NCBI RefSeq assembly: GCF_000002235.5
Contig: NW_022145596.1
Span: 28,991,867-29,055,866, forward strand
DNA from: Strongylocentrotus purpuratus
Taxonomy: Eukaryota; Echinodermata; Echinoidea; Camarodonta; Strongylocentrotidae
Direction of reading: 5' to 3'
Length of the DNA stretch: 64,000 nucleotides
The notes below the pieces were generated by a model. The model saw only the letters and a program-made list of their open reading frames with translations, ran no database searches and had not been told where the DNA came from. Below are positions 10,571-22,449 of the stretch, piece by piece. The translations under genes were made by a program, and so were the position numbers. Positions within the stretch are counted from its first letter, which is position 1; each line of letters opens with the position of its first letter.

Positions 10571-11819
10571 TCAATTTGAATAAAATATTTGTGCCAGCCA
10601 AATGCCGATTTCTTAAATCTATGTCACGTTGAAATCATATTAAATGCTTTTTTGGGGCAACAATTGCAGTTGTGCTGCATTAATCTTTCATCGTGTTTGG
10701 TACAAATTTAGATAGGGTAGGTGTGGGGAATGGAAGACCCTTAAGCACATTTGCATAATTTACATAAACATGAACAATGTTACACATACAGACATTTTTG
10801 TATTCTCTTTAGTATTTTTTCTCTTTATTTGGTAACGAAATTGTGGTCATGATGTAACTGATTAATAAGATAACAATGATTAATGACGTCATCCCCAAGG
10901 GTCTCTCATTACCTACATGTGTAGGTAATAAGGGACAGTTACAAATCAAGACATTTTAAATACAATTTGAATGAAAATGGGATTGTTATAGTTAGTTCAA
11001 ACACTTTTTGAAAGAGATACATGCAGCCAATGAACTTACTGTAATTTTGAAACGATTTTAAAACAATGTGGCCCAAAATATTTCTGTAGTTTTTTTGTTT
11101 ACAGTAATAAAGGTGCTCTCAATTATGTTAAAATACTTTCAGAATAATGTTCTGGCAATATGACTTTTACATTGATCAAACTCACAGCATAGAAACAACT
11201 TCTTAAAATTAAATGCATTCAAATTAAGAATGGTGACACGTACAACCAAATATGTTTCATGATAGTGCCTTTCAACATGAAATGGACAACTGGGGAGAAG
11301 TAGGCCCCATCTTGGACCTGGTGTCCCCCATTACCTACACACATTTCTGATCAGACACCATTCATAATGTGAATTGCAACACCCATTCACAACACACAAT
11401 GGGCATAAGCTTTCTGTGATGGTTGGCACATTTCATAAACTTCCTTTTAAAACTAATTTTTAAGAGCCACCCCTAAATATCTGCATACACCGCAACATTC
11501 AGTGAAAATTTTGTTTTATATCAGAGCAAAATTTTACGATCAAAATTACTTATCTTGGTCAATTTTGCCAATTTTCTCGGAGAGAGAACGCATTGTAGTC
11601 TTCGAAATGAATTTGATATATGCAGTAGTGGTGTTGAAAGCCACATATGTCGCTATATCAATATTGGAGCCAACGGACAGACAGTGATGGGTTCAAGCTT
11701 GGTGGTCTCCAATTCCCTACACCTACCCTACATATGTCAAGAAAAAAATGGCTATGAAAGAATTAATTTTTCATAAATCGGTGAGAAGAGGTTTTACGGC
11801 ACAAATTATTATTCAATTG

Positions 11820-12335
11820 ATAGGCTTTATTTAGACCAGCATTGCTCCAACGTCAGTGAATGTGGATAAAGCAGTTGACATCTATACTAGACAGATGCAT
11901 GATTTTCAAAAGAAATTACCTGGTGGATTCTATGACACAATTTCCAAGAAAGTTCAAACCGTGGCAGCCATGAAGAAGTCAATGTTGGGGTACGAAAGTC
12001 TATGAAAATTTGATCTACTCCAGAGTAATAGGACTGCAGACAAGTTCAAGAGAGGTCAATGTCAAGGACATTTTGTCATAAGAGCTTTCACGAGTCCGAA
12101 CAGCACTTTTTGATGATTCTGAAAACGAGCACTCCCATGTCAAAGACGGACTTATAGAATTTGACAAAAGTTGAGATGTCAGCCAGGCATGAGACACTGG
12201 AACAACCTCGTACAGTCATTGATGGTTGTGCTCTGCTGTGGATGAAAATCTGATGATGTTTGCTTGGTGTTTGACATATCCGAGAGTATCTAGAGGTCAT
12301 AACGGGTCGAGAGTCTTCCAACTGAGTCCCGCGTC
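11820..12335 (+). pseudogene. XPG-like/CXC transposon gene, copy A, N-proximal part
   Basis: Translation with several frame changes gives segments typical of a large uncharacterised protein family seen in many marine invertebrates: a GFYDTISKKVQTVAAMKK block, then a region with TALFDDSENEHSH-like sequence in another frame, an IDGCALLW block and an LVFD block. IDGCALLW followed by the later DTDV and GCDT motifs resembles the order of an XPG/FEN nuclease (N-terminal Asp motif, internal acidic motif, helix-3-turn-helix GCD...GIGK). Stops and frameshifts show it is dead. It continues after the LINE insertion at 13797. The nuclease reading is inferred from motif order only. Confidence 0.6.
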
Positions 12336-12357
12336 ACTGCTGCCCTCCTCTTACTGT

Positions 12358-13797
12358 CCGTCGTCGTCGTCGTTTTCATATAGATCATGGCTTACCCTTG
12401 TGACCCGTTTGGTGAGACCTTTTGATCGGCATCTGTCTCCTGCAATCTGGTAGAGTGTCTTTAGTATTTAGAGGGTGGCTAGTGATTTCCCTAAGGTCGT
12501 CAGTCCATCTAAGCTTGGGTCTTCTTTTGTTACGTGTTGATCTCCGATGATGGACATTAATTGTGTCCATTGGTCTTGCAATCTCTTCATGATATCCCAA
12601 GTAGCTTCCTCCAACTCCACATTTCAAAGGCAGATATTGCCGAGCTTCCACCCTCCTTGACGATCATTGACCCAATAACATTATACAAACTTGTCCACTT
12701 GATCAACTTCTTCTCCATCAACCACCATGCTCTGGTGCATGTAGTTAATCTCCACCAATCATGATCTTGGTCTTTTTCACATTGAGGTAGGGTCCAAATT
12801 ATTCACTTGCATCCTTCACTTTTAAGGAGTTTTAGTAGTTCTTCTGATGTTCTTGTTATAAGTGTTGTCAGTGGCATACTGAGCAAAAACACTTAGAGGG
12901 GCAGAAAAACAATCTGCATCACCACCACTCATACATGTTACATGCAGGCCCAGCGGAACTTTTTTTAAAGCGGGGTGGGGGGGGGGGTGAAGTATTTACG
13001 ATCAGGAAGAGAGGAGCGCAAATTGGCGTGGTGTTCAAGGGGCACAGCTCCCGGAAGCTCAAGGGTTTCAGGCATTTATTAACTATAATATGAACATATT
13101 TTGATACCTCATTTCACCTCGGGTCACTTTTTTTCTTTCTTTCTAGTTCTCTTTAACATACTTTATACAAAAAGTGAGGGGGGCTCGAGTCCCATGAGCC
13201 CCGCTGTTCTGCGGACCCTGACATGAAGGCTTTTAAATAAGCATACTTTTTGCTTGATTGTGATTATAGGATTTGTCATTTTCCAACATACGCTTAACAA
13301 ATTATAATTTACTAAAAAGTGAGAAAAAAACCCAGGAAAATCATGTCATTTCAGCAACATTTGTAAATCACTGGTATCGAATATATAGAAAAAACAGTTT
13401 GAATCTTGTTTGGGGGTTCAACTGTCCCCCCCCCCCCCAACCTTCCCTATCAATACGCCAGAGAGTGTTGTATTGTCGGCGTATCTTAGGTTGGTGATCG
13501 TTCGTCCACCAACAGAAACTTGACCATAAAATGCCTTTCTCATGATGAATTCAGCATAGATGTTGAAAAGTTATGGTGATAGGATGCAGCCTTGACGGAC
13601 AACCTGACCAATAGTGAACCTTTCGGTGTAGCCATACTCTGTTCTTACTGTTGCTTCTTGGTATTGGTAGAGCGACTGGATGAGTTGAATTATATGTGCT
13701 GGAAAGCCCATTTAGCTCATAATCTTGCATAGGCGTTTATGTTGTACCCAGTCAAAAGCTTTGGAAAGATCAAAGCTAGGGAGAGAAGTTGTTGAAA
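12358..13797 (-). mobile_element. RTE/BovB-like LINE fragment (reverse transcriptase), split by a hAT MITE
   Basis: Read on the minus strand, 13790-13464 gives SKAFDWVQHKRL, then FPAHIIQLIQSLYQYQEATV, GQVVRQGCILSP and GGRTITNLRYAD, the finger/palm motifs of a LINE reverse transcriptase. After the MITE (12869-13463) the frame resumes with a DTTL-like segment and ends with LGYHEEIARPMDTINVHHR and RRPKLRWTDDLREI near 12600-12480, the usual C-terminal part of the RTE/BovB group. The 3' end is a short CGA repeat (about 12358-12375), as RTE elements often have. Endonuclease and 5' part are missing. It sits inside the gene of element A in the opposite orientation. Confidence 0.75.
12869..13463. mobile_element. 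Non-autonomous hAT-type element inside the LINE
   Basis: Begins CAGTGGCATACTGAG and ends CAATACGCCAGAG, flanked by perfect 8-bp duplications AGTGTTGT (12861-12868 and 13464-13471). The interior carries the same gggcctgcatgtaac / ccgctgggcctgc block as the 1046 and 7212 elements, poly-G at about 12976-12990 and poly-C at about 13426-13439, so it is a relative in the opposite orientation. Removing it and one duplication rejoins the LINE reading frame region. Confidence 0.85.
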
Positions 13798-14645
13798 CGT
13801 GTCTCTAGTGTTGCTAACTTCACTATCTTTTCATGACAACAAACTACAGTTGATCGACATCATAATTATATGCGCGAGTCTGCAGGATGATTGGATGCTC
13901 AGAAATAGGCAAAAGCACAAGCAGGCCTTTACCGTCAAGATGAGGTTTCTGTTGAAGTGATTCTACGCAGTGATGTCATGCCAAGGAAAGGTCTGTCCAC
14001 AACATAGTTATGATGAAGCAGGCAACATCAAAGTACAGCAAGCGATTTGAATTGATGCTAATGAGAAGATGTATGTTAGGGTCCTAGTGGATGACACAGA
14101 CGTCTACGTACTACTTCTGCATCATTATCTACATGACGGACTTATAAAACGCCAATGACCATGGAAACGCCCCTTCACAAATCGAACTGTTATTGATGTT
14201 CCTGCCAATGTAGACAAGTTAGGAGATATCATTCCATCGATGTTGGCAGGACATGCGTTGATGGGATGCGACACTCTCGGGGCATACTTTGGCATTGGAT
14301 AGGGTACAATGCTGAAAGTAATGAAGCAGAAGTTTCGACTCCCTTAGGACTCAGTTGGCAATGTTGATGCAGCATGGTCATATGTCATCACTCAACCTAC
14401 TCAATGCTTTGCTTCATGTTATGGAAGTCAACAACCAACTGAATGTCAGAGGCTCGTATCAACGTGTGGCTATCAAGGGTCCGAAGACTAGGAGCTCCAA
14501 ATACCCCCAAACCTTGCCTCACTACCTCAAACTACTGAAGCGTTTGTAGAAAATGTTAAGAGAGCTCATTTGCAAACATGCGTGTGGAAGCACGCATTAC
14601 AGTCACGACCTCACTTTGCAGAATTAAGTGTTAAATGACATCCCC
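13797..14645 (+). pseudogene. XPG-like/CXC transposon gene, copy A, C-proximal part
   Basis: Resumes the family after the LINE: NKLQLIDIIII near 13848, then VDDTDVYVLLLHHYLHDGL near 14088, FTNRTVIDVPANVDKLGDII near 14178, GHALMGCDTLGAYFGIG near 14249 and TTEAFVENVKRAHLQTCVW near 14535, across frameshifts and stops. DDTDVYVLLLHH and HALMGCDT...GIG resemble the internal acidic motif and the GCD-GIGK helix-turn-helix of XPG/FEN nucleases. The C-terminal CXC cysteine cluster seen in copy B (33820-33930) is not visible here. It is a pseudogene; the domain assignment is inference. Confidence 0.6.
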
Positions 14646-15039
14646 TTCCGCATGGAATATTTTAGGGTTCCCAACACTTTAAAGGGCTTTTAATCAAATT
14701 TCAAGATTTTGAAGCAAACTTATAAACGGATAAAGTCCTGTATCGTATTGGTAGTTCGTAATTTTTAGGTTAATTTAAAAGAATCTAGTACCTTAGAATA
14801 CAATTCTAGTTTCTTAACGCTGTCACTGAAAATGGCAATTTTTCACCATATGCCACCTCATATCTATGGGGCAGAGAGCATTCAATTCAATCGTGTTTTC
14901 TTCGAGTATCAAATTACAAAATAAAAATAAATGTGCAGCACGATTTTTACTCACTGTATCCAGTGCATCTGACTCATGACATATGATAATCTCATGTTAG
15001 AAATTGGTATTTGGCCATCATTTTGAACTATGCAAGTTA

Positions 15040-15381
15040 ATTTGTCTATAGAGGGCGCCATTCCGAATTATGCAAATTTGCATATCATTTGTGATCATAC
15101 AGCATCGCAATTTTTATTGAGTGATGATTCTAGAAAAAAATCAAGATATTTGACTGCCATTTAATGTAGTAAAATGCTGTTAAAACTTTTTATATCATTA
15201 ATTTTGGTTAAAAAGGGGATTTTGGCGGCCATTTTGTATGACGTCACATATCTCAAATTGCTCAATGCTGACAGAGTGTCAGCAATCGAATTCTTCAAAT
15301 TGATGGTCTAAGGAACTATAATCCGAAAAAAAACAAACTATAGACCCTAAAACAAGGTATACCGAGATGGCTGCCGGACTA
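15040..15381 (-). repeat. Right terminal inverted repeat of element A
   Basis: Reverse complement of 10219-10570. It carries the same gctgacagagtgtcagc palindrome and a ggcggccattttgta.gacgtca segment. The sequence 14646-15039 just inside, and 15385-16126 outside, shows nothing recognisable; the open frame at 15347-15625 is read across the repeat edge and is rejected. Confidence 0.8.
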
Positions 15382-16126
15382 TACAGAACAAAGTAAAAGC
15401 ATCCATTAAAATATGTTGAATATTCGCATGTAACATTTTACACGTACAGTGTTTAAAAATACCAATATTTAACAAACATAGAAGATATATTCCGTGATAT
15501 GAGTTCAGGCTCAAATCATAACATAATTTAGCATAATCTGAATATTTGTAAAGCATGGCAACAAAATGAACACACCCCATTTTGTGTGTCAAGATTAAAG
15601 TCGATTTTATAGTGTACTGTGTCATCCTGAAGGAAACAATGTTCTTTTTGAGAGCTTTCTCAAAAAGCTGTATTTATGAATGTATATAGCTTATATAAAC
15701 TGGAATAACAAAAAACATCAAATTTTTGGACCGTACATTGCCTATTTTGCAATTTTAATTTTCTGTCAACATGATCATACGACTGCTTTTTGAAGTTTGT
15801 GGCTTTTAATCATTTGCATCACGATGCATACCATTTTAAAACCAATGAATTTCCTCTTTCATTGGTGCCCAAACTGTATGGATTTTGGAATTTGTAGATA
15901 TGCAATAAACTGATAAACGGGAAAAGTGATAAGTGACAATGTTGCAAAATGAAATAGTGGCTCTTATTTTTAATGTTTATTATAAAATACAAATTTCAAT
16001 GAAATTACATATCTTAGCACCCAAACAGAAGGCATATTCTTCAAACTGCCAAAAGGATAACTCTCAATAATGGCACCACAATAAATTGGTTATCATCGTA
16101 TAGGGAAATAGGTCTGCATGTATTAT

Positions 16127-16972
16127 GGCCCGGTCCCACTGGCCGATGGACCAAAACGTATGCATAAAGGACACAGCGGACGAGCAAAATTTCGCGGGTG
16201 GCTCCATCCGTTTTCATCCGCTCCAGAAATGGACAAAATTTGCGAAAATTTGCTATTAAAAACAGAACGGAAAATAACGGACGTGGGTAGTATGTAGCGG
16301 GGATGTTAAACGGATGTTCATCGGAAGCCTAGCGGATGAAAGCGGATGGAAGTGGATGACAGCTTTGAATACTTTATATACGAGATGCATACGCTTACAT
16401 TCTTTCTATTTCCGTGCTACTAACGATGTATAGACGTTCCGTGTACCTTATCTTTCCTCCCTCTTTTCGTTTTCAGCTGCAGCGGATGTGAGTTGCGAGG
16501 ATGCCCAGAGGATGCAGAGAGGATACAGCGGAAGTTTCACGGATGATAACGGACATAAAGGCCCGAAGTCACAAAGCAAGATTTGAGCTCAAACCTCCTT
16601 TTGTTTCGCCAAACCTCCTTTTGTTCTTTAAAAACCAGGTTTGTAAAAAACGCGTAAAACGCGTCATATGACGTACGAAAACCAAGGTTTGTCGACAAAC
16701 CTCCTTTGTGAATTCGGGCCAGAACGTTTGTTGCTCGTATTTGTCGCGGATTTACATCGTACACGGCGGAAGTTCATCCGTTCTAAAAGTTTTGTGCGGC
16801 TCAAAACTTTTTTGCGCGGATGAAATCACAGTGGACGGATGCTCGATGGATAGAGCGTATGAAACACGTATGCAATGAGTATACAACGGATGCATAGCGT
16901 TTTCCAACGGATGGCAAGATTTGTTTACATTTTACATCATCTCTGCATCCGTAAGTGCAGTGGGACCGGGCC
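16127..16972. mobile_element. MITE with dense CGGATG/CATCCG motifs
   Basis: Terminal inverted repeats GGCCCGGTCCCACTG at 16127 and CAGTGGGACCGGGCC ending at 16972 are perfect. The interior is filled with short CGGATG-type hexamers in both orientations and has no coding sequence; 16560-16720 is a second, nested MITE. No clear target duplication (TAT on the left, TTT on the right). Confidence 0.85.
16560..16720. mobile_element. Nested MITE, GGCCCGAATTCACAAAG family, copy 1
   Basis: Begins GGCCCGAAGTCACAAAG and ends CTTTGTGAATTCGGGCC. It contains cctccttttgttt and gcgtaaaacgcgtcatatga blocks and a ttgtcgacaa palindrome. A 179-bp copy at 34397-34575 is nearly identical, which suggests recent activity. 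The open frame 16537-16764 is read through it. Confidence 0.9.
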
Positions 16973-17079
16973 TTTACAATAAAAAAGGAATTATATTCTC
17001 ATGTGAGCCCCACCTTTGCGGGATTCAGCTTTTTTGAAGGTCCCAGATGTTAATACGTATTGGGCTCAATATTGAACGC

Positions 17080-17690
17080 AATTCTATTACAATTTACATA
17101 CAACTCGTTCAAGTCAGAGGTTAAAATATCCCAGGTTTTCACAGTGGAATCACACACAAATATAAAGACTCCTGTTCATTTTGTTATAACTCCATGGAAT
17201 CTATAGAACATTTATTTTGGGATTGCCTAATCATTAGAAGGGTTATTGCGGATGTCCAACATTTCATTTTAGAGGATAAAGTTACTCTGAATAAAATTAA
17301 TTTCTTAATTGGATTTTGTAGAAACGTTGGAGTTCATTTTTATTTTATTTTATAATTTGATATGCCAAATACTATATATTTTCCAACAAATGCAAAAAAG
17401 CGTACTATCACTAAATTCTTTTAAGTGCATGTTAAGGTATTATCGTTCTCTTGAACAGTACATTTATGTTATAAATTACAATTTTTTATCATTTGATAGG
17501 TGGAAAAACATTTTGTTGCTTAAAAAAAAAAAATCTGTACTACCATGTCCTGTATCATCAGCTTTATTCTTGTTGTTGATTCTATTGATTATATTATGAA
17601 TGTATATATAAATATGTTTTGTTATGTTTTGCAAAGTCGAAAGCAATATTGAATAAAGATGATTTTATCAAAGAAAAAAAGAAAGAAAAG
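17080..17690 (+). mobile_element. LINE 3' fragment (L1/Tx1-like C-terminal Cys motif)
   Basis: Around 17140-17345 one frame reads ITHKYKDSCSFCYNSMESIE then HLFWDCLIIRR and NKINFLIGF. The CxxC...H....C arrangement before ...EHLFWDC is the C-terminal cysteine region of L1/Tx1-type LINE proteins. Sequence afterwards is frameshifted (open frame 17309-17599) and ends in an A-rich tail at about 17640-17695. 5'-truncated and inactive. Confidence 0.65.
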
Positions 17691-17719
17691 TAATTTAAAA
17701 TCCAAATGAGCAACTTTTA

Positions 17720-18170
17720 TTTTATTTTTCTACAGATTATTTTTCTACAGATCTGAAGAAGAAGAGGAGACATGGTCGCAGTCCACCAGATCATGCATGG
17801 ACTATTTGACATACCACACGATCATTTCTTCTCCCAACCTGAAAGTTGAAGTAGATCCACAAAAGGGCACTAGTGTTTCAAGATCCAGAAATAACACTGC
17901 AGACTGGATGTTAGGAGCAAGTCTTTCAGTAGACGGATTATACAAGATTGGAATAGTTTGCCAGAAAATATAGTAGCCTCAACAACAACAGACAAATTCA
18001 AAAGACATATTGATAGGTATTGGTGGGAGCATCGTGATAGCATGCACAATAAAATATTCCTAAGGTTAAACCCCAAAAGCAGTACCCGGGAATTACAGGT
18101 CAACGCCTTCTTCCCGTACCAGATGATGAATGATGCTGATTATGAAGGACGATTTGAGAGTAATTAAAAC
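17720..18170 (+). mobile_element. LINE reverse-transcriptase 3' terminal fragment
   Basis: In shifting frames the region reads FRSTDYTRLE-like and LPENIVASTTTDKFKRHIDR segments (about 17925-18030), the W-N-x-LP-x-x-IV...FK..ID ending common to CR1/Jockey-like LINE proteins. Only the last part of the protein remains. The interval 18171-19335 shows no gene; an A/T and C/T-rich block at about 18690-19280 is bounded by similar aagggttt..agttg words and may be another insertion. Confidence 0.5.
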
Positions 18171-19339
18171 ATAGAAAACAAAATTCAACATGAATTATCA
18201 AGTTTTTGTTGATTAAAAACCAAGAAACTAAATTGTGTGTATTCAATGGTTACATTAACATGGGACAGGCCGTGTTACTTCGAAAAACTATTTGATATAT
18301 TTAACTTTGTTAAGTAAGTAAATGATATTCAGTGAAAATAATACAATGTATAGTAATTGATATGATTAGAGTACATTCAGCTGGAGCAATGGACATAATA
18401 GTAGCTGTATTTACCGAGAAATTAAGGCATTTGAATGAATTGGGTGTTTTTGAGAATTGTATGTGGTCGGGTAGTTGGTTCCAATTGATTGAACCTACAT
18501 ACAGAAGGGAATTTTTGATAAAAAGCCGTGCGACATTTTGGTGGCCCGTCTCAAAAGTATCTTGCCCAAGTTACGTGTGATCCTTGTAGATACATCGTCC
18601 ACAGAGGAAAGTCTCTAATATAAGATGGCGGTAGCTAATTTATTTACACACTTAAAAATCATAAGACAGGAGGCCCTTAAAAGGGTTTGGTTTAGTTGGG
18701 GCCAATTTTATTCACGGAAGACAGCTTCAGAGCGTGTCTCCCATGCGACTCCCATGTAGGTAAGCTGCCTTTTTATGGAGTCTATTAATACTGCTTTCAA
18801 ACTGGCTTCTATCGGAGTCACACCACCGATGAAAATACCGATTGAATTTTCCTTATGTAAACAAAGGTGAAACCGCAGTTTTCCCCCTGTCGCTTTCATA
18901 CTGTCGGTGAAATTCTGTCGCTGTGGCGTAATTATTAAGCCCGCGCTCCATCTAGCTAGCATGCAGCATGTTCAACCATAAGTCAACAAACACAGGTGGT
19001 TACGATAAAGCGCGCGTACACTGCGACCTTTGACCATTTTAATCGCTGTTTTAATCGCCTTTTTTTCCCGAACGCTTTCACAGTGGCTGTTTCATTGGTG
19101 TCACACCGATAGAATGAGCATTTCTCCTGCTATTGAGCAGGAAAATTTAATCGCCCATTTCTCTTCTTTTCATTGGCTATTTAATCGCCTTTTTCTCCTC
19201 TGTTGCTTTCATACTGGCCGTTTCATCGGATGCGTCCGGATGCATCCGATGAAAATCAGGCCAGTTAGAAAAGGGTTTAGTTGCCTTCTGATCTGCCATA
19301 CCATACATTTGAGCAGTAGAGTATGTAATATGCTAGGTA

Positions 19340-20830
19340 ATACACCCCAATATAATTCAGTTAGTTGAGACTTATCAAAGAATGCTTATTTATATGGATG
19401 ATTCCTAACTTTCGCTTTATCAAATTTGATATATATTCGATATGTCTCTTAAAATCGAGGCAGTTGACGATTATCACACCTAGACACTTAACTTCATCTG
19501 CGCATTTTAGAGCACGACCTTGTATACTAATCAATAGACCTACTTGTTGATTTATAGTGCTCAATTTTTGTTTCGATCCTAATAACATTACCTTTGTTTT
19601 ATTAAAGTTCAGGATCAATCTGTTATTTCTTATCCTCAATTAGGTTTTGTTTATTGCCTTGGTTAGGTTGGTTTCTACTTCTTCTTTTGTTTAACCAGAT
19701 ACCGAGACAGTGATATCGTCTGCATACATATGAAGAGAAGCACTGGGTACATGACTCAGTAGGTCATTGATAACAAATGAGAACAAGAGGGGCGAAAGGA
19801 TTGAACCTTGTGGGACACCTGTATCAATGTCATTCAGTGGCGATTTTTCATTTCCGATAGAAACAAACTGTTTGCGATTTCCTTAGTACGAAGCGAACCA
19901 TTTTATACAGAATGGAGAACAGTTTTTCGAGTAAGATTAAATGGTCGATTGTGTCGAAAGCCCGACGTAAATCAATGAAAGCAACGCCATTCAGTCTCCC
20001 GTTGTCTACCTGTTTAGACCATTCATCAACCATGCAGAGCAGTGCTGTCTCACATGAATAGTTAGGCATGAAACCAAACTGATTTGGAGACAATATTTCG
20101 TGCTCGAGAAGGTATTTCAGAAATTTTGAAGTGACGGTTTTCTCAATGATTTCCGAGATTACAGAGAGAATAGCTATCGGTCTATAGTTTTGCACACATT
20201 GTATATCTCCTGATTTCGGAAATGGTTGAATCTTGGCAATTTTTCAGTGAGAGGGATAAATTCCTTCATTGATTGATAAATTTATGATGTGTACAAGCGT
20301 GGTCAACTAAAAAGTCATTATGCCCTATGCTTTCTTACACGAAAGATTGATAGCTTTTAAAACAAAATTTTGAGAGATCATTGATGGACAATATTCTACA
20401 TTTAAATCTAGAAAATTACAATTGTCAGATTGAGATGTCCAAAAAGGGGTAGAGGTTTCACATTCGAATTTATGAAGTAATCTTGTTAAAATATTCCGCC
20501 ACTTCTTAAGGCTCGGAGAGATCATTGCCATCTTCTGTCAATGAAATGTGTTTATCACTTGGTCCCTTAATGATGGTATTAATAACACCCCAAAGATCAT
20601 TTGGGGGCAATGTGATTAGCATTTAAGATAGAGTCAATATAATTGGTTTTGGCTCTTTTGAGTTCACTTCTAACTTGTTTTTTAAGAGATTCTCTTTAGA
20701 CCAGAGATCAGGGCAGGATGTTTTCCTAGCTTGTTTAAGACAATGATCTCGCCGAATCATTAAGGCAATGATATCTCCGGTTACCCGGGGGCATGGATCC
20801 TTTCTGAATATTTTCTCCTATACGGTATAA
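19340..20830 (-). mobile_element. CR1-like LINE, ORF2 reverse-transcriptase part (decayed)
   Basis: On the minus strand the order is: linker with DPCPRVTGDIIALMIRRDHC near 20790, N-YRPIAILSVISEIIEKTV near 20190, PNQFGFM near 20085, FIDLRRAFDTIDH near 19970, VPQGSILSPLLFSFVINDL near 19815, MYADDITVSVS near 19725 and NKTKVMLLGSK...VKCLGV near 19590-19480. These are the fingers, palm (including the YADD catalytic motif) and thumb of a non-LTR reverse transcriptase. Frameshifts near 19870 and 20330 and a missing C-terminal end make it inactive. Its ORF1 and the endonuclease start lie at higher coordinates (22400-23310). Confidence 0.8.
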
Positions 20831-20835
20831 ATCTG

Positions 20836-21594
20836 CACTGTAAAAAAATAATAGTCGAAATAACTCAATAAAATTGAGGAAAAGAATTGCCTTATTTTTA
20901 TTAAGTAAATATTACCTACGGCATCTTAAGTAGAATTTACTTATTTTGCTGAATAAATTTTTACCGTATATATATATATATATATCTACCACCATCACAA
21001 ACTATTACATACGCTTCAATTCGACACATATTGAAAGGCTCCAAATTTTATATATACTTGATCGTAGCATCTTAAAAGGAAAATTGGTTGACAATTTCCT
21101 GAAATATCAAGTTTTGATTTGTTTTGAACTGGGTAACAATTAAAAAATGTCTTGTCTTTGCTTAGCCATTTAAATGAATTAGTAAATGTTTTAAAGTCCT
21201 TAAATTTTCATTCAACCACAAAAAAGAATTGTTTTATTTAAAAAAGAGTTTAATTTGGTCTTAATGAATATTCATAAATTATGTAAATATTTCTATTACG
21301 CACTGCATCGGTCCTTACTTTAAAAAGATAAGAATAATCAACATAAATTGTTTGAGTAATACGTATAATTTCTGATTTTGAGTTAAAATTACTAAATTAA
21401 TACAAGCTGAAATTACTTAAAGTTCTTATGTATTTGATTTTACTTAAATATTCCACGTATGTTCTACTAAATTGAAAGTTTGAGTTAGCAAGACTTAAAT
21501 TTTGTGCGTAAGTGGCAAAACTAATGTTTTTAAGTAAATTCTACATGGAAAAAATACGTAAAAATTACCAATGAACAAATTCTTTTTTACAGTG
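20836..21594. mobile_element. MITE (CACTGTAAAAAA ends) inserted in the CR1-like LINE
   Basis: Inverted ends CACTGTAAAAAA (20836) and TTTTTTACAGTG (to 21594), with further subterminal similarity (aagtaaattctac / gtagaatttactt). CACTG...CAGTG ends are common in hAT-like MITEs, but no 8-bp duplication is visible. AT-rich, non-coding, with a short TA repeat at about 20970-20986. It separates the LINE endonuclease region from its reverse transcriptase. Confidence 0.7.
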
Positions 21595-22445
21595 TGTTGA
21601 CAGTTTCCATCGCAGTGTACCAAGTCCATGCTTCATTAGTATTGTAGTGACTTGACCTTTGGAGAACTTTGCATTTGTAAATATTATTGTCTTGTCTTTA
21701 TTGTGTGGCTTGAAGTCTAGCCTTTTATTCCATTGTCACTCATTTCTTTAGTGACACCTGTTGCATTACTAGAGTGCCACAAATACTTACTCTGGCAAGC
21801 ACATTCCATACCCTATGGGTTGGGATGTGCAACCACCTAATGTACTGGTATAGCTTATACTGTACAGGGAAATTACACTTGCTTGCTTTATTTGCCACAC
21901 CCATTTTCATCACTTCTCCTGAGCTGTTCATATAGAGCACACCTATTCTAGAGAGTCGATCGATCAACAGCAAAGCTAATTCAGCTTCATCTTAATTCTT
22001 GTCCTATTTCTTCGCTTGTTTCTCTACTCGGTTCTGAGGCCTTATTACTTTATAGAGATTATAAGTTTCTTCTTCTTTACTTAATTCGCGAAGAAGCGTC
22101 ATTACTTTGTACATGGTCTTACATATTCTTTCTACGGGTGCTGTGCAATATTTGAACTACTACTTGTGATATAATATATGTTCCAAGTATCTGTACTCAA
22201 CAGGTGTTTCTACGAGACAAGGTAGGAAAGAAATCTATTTCTATTTCTTTTATTTAGGTGATTAAATTCCCTAAAGTATCATTCATGTTCAAGATCTAGT
22301 CAATATTGACTTATGCAGACGACCCCATCATCTATCTTTGACGGAAGAGAGTAAATATTTACGTTACCTATTTTTAGACCTTGTCCAGTGAGACGGGGAA
22401 AAGAACCACATTCTAGTTTATATAATGACAAGTGCTTTGTAGGTA
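21595..22445 (-). mobile_element. CR1-like LINE, decayed ORF2 endonuclease region
   Basis: On the minus strand 22400-22340 reads GQGLKIGNVNIYSLPSKIDD, the usual first motif of a CR1-type endonuclease (LKI..lNv.SL..KID). The rest down to 21595 is too damaged to place further endonuclease motifs. The open frame at 21740-21973 lies here and is not recognised. Position between ORF1 and the RT fits one LINE running 23310 to 19340. Confidence 0.5.
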
Positions 22446-22449
22446 AGTT

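Larger units (their letters stand above)
10219..15381. mobile_element. Large DNA transposon candidate carrying an XPG-like/CXC-family gene (copy A)
   Basis: The element begins TAGTCCGGCAGCC and ends GGCTGCCGGACTA, with 3-bp duplications TAC at 10216-10218 and 15382-15384. The ends are long inverted repeats, about 350 bases each (10219-10570 and 15040-15381), sharing ccttgttttagggtctatag, a gctgacactctgtcag segment, gacgtca...aaaatggcggcc and tatagagggcgc landmarks. Inside is a decayed gene (11820-12335 and 13797-14645, +) split by an RTE-like LINE (about 12358-13797, -) that itself holds a hAT MITE (12869-13463). The long ends, short duplication and nuclease-like gene fit the Academ superfamily as I recall it; that assignment is inference. 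Confidence 0.7.

Noticed and set aside
11502..11776. Two overlapping frames of 61 and 73 residues upstream of the element A gene
   Set aside because: No family motif; A/T-rich non-coding interior of the transposon.
12015..12321. Minus-strand frames of 60-77 residues
   Set aside because: Shadows of the plus-strand XPG-like pseudogene.
18690..19280. Possible MITE bounded by aagggttt..agttg words
   Set aside because: No convincing inverted ends or exact target duplication could be fixed by eye.
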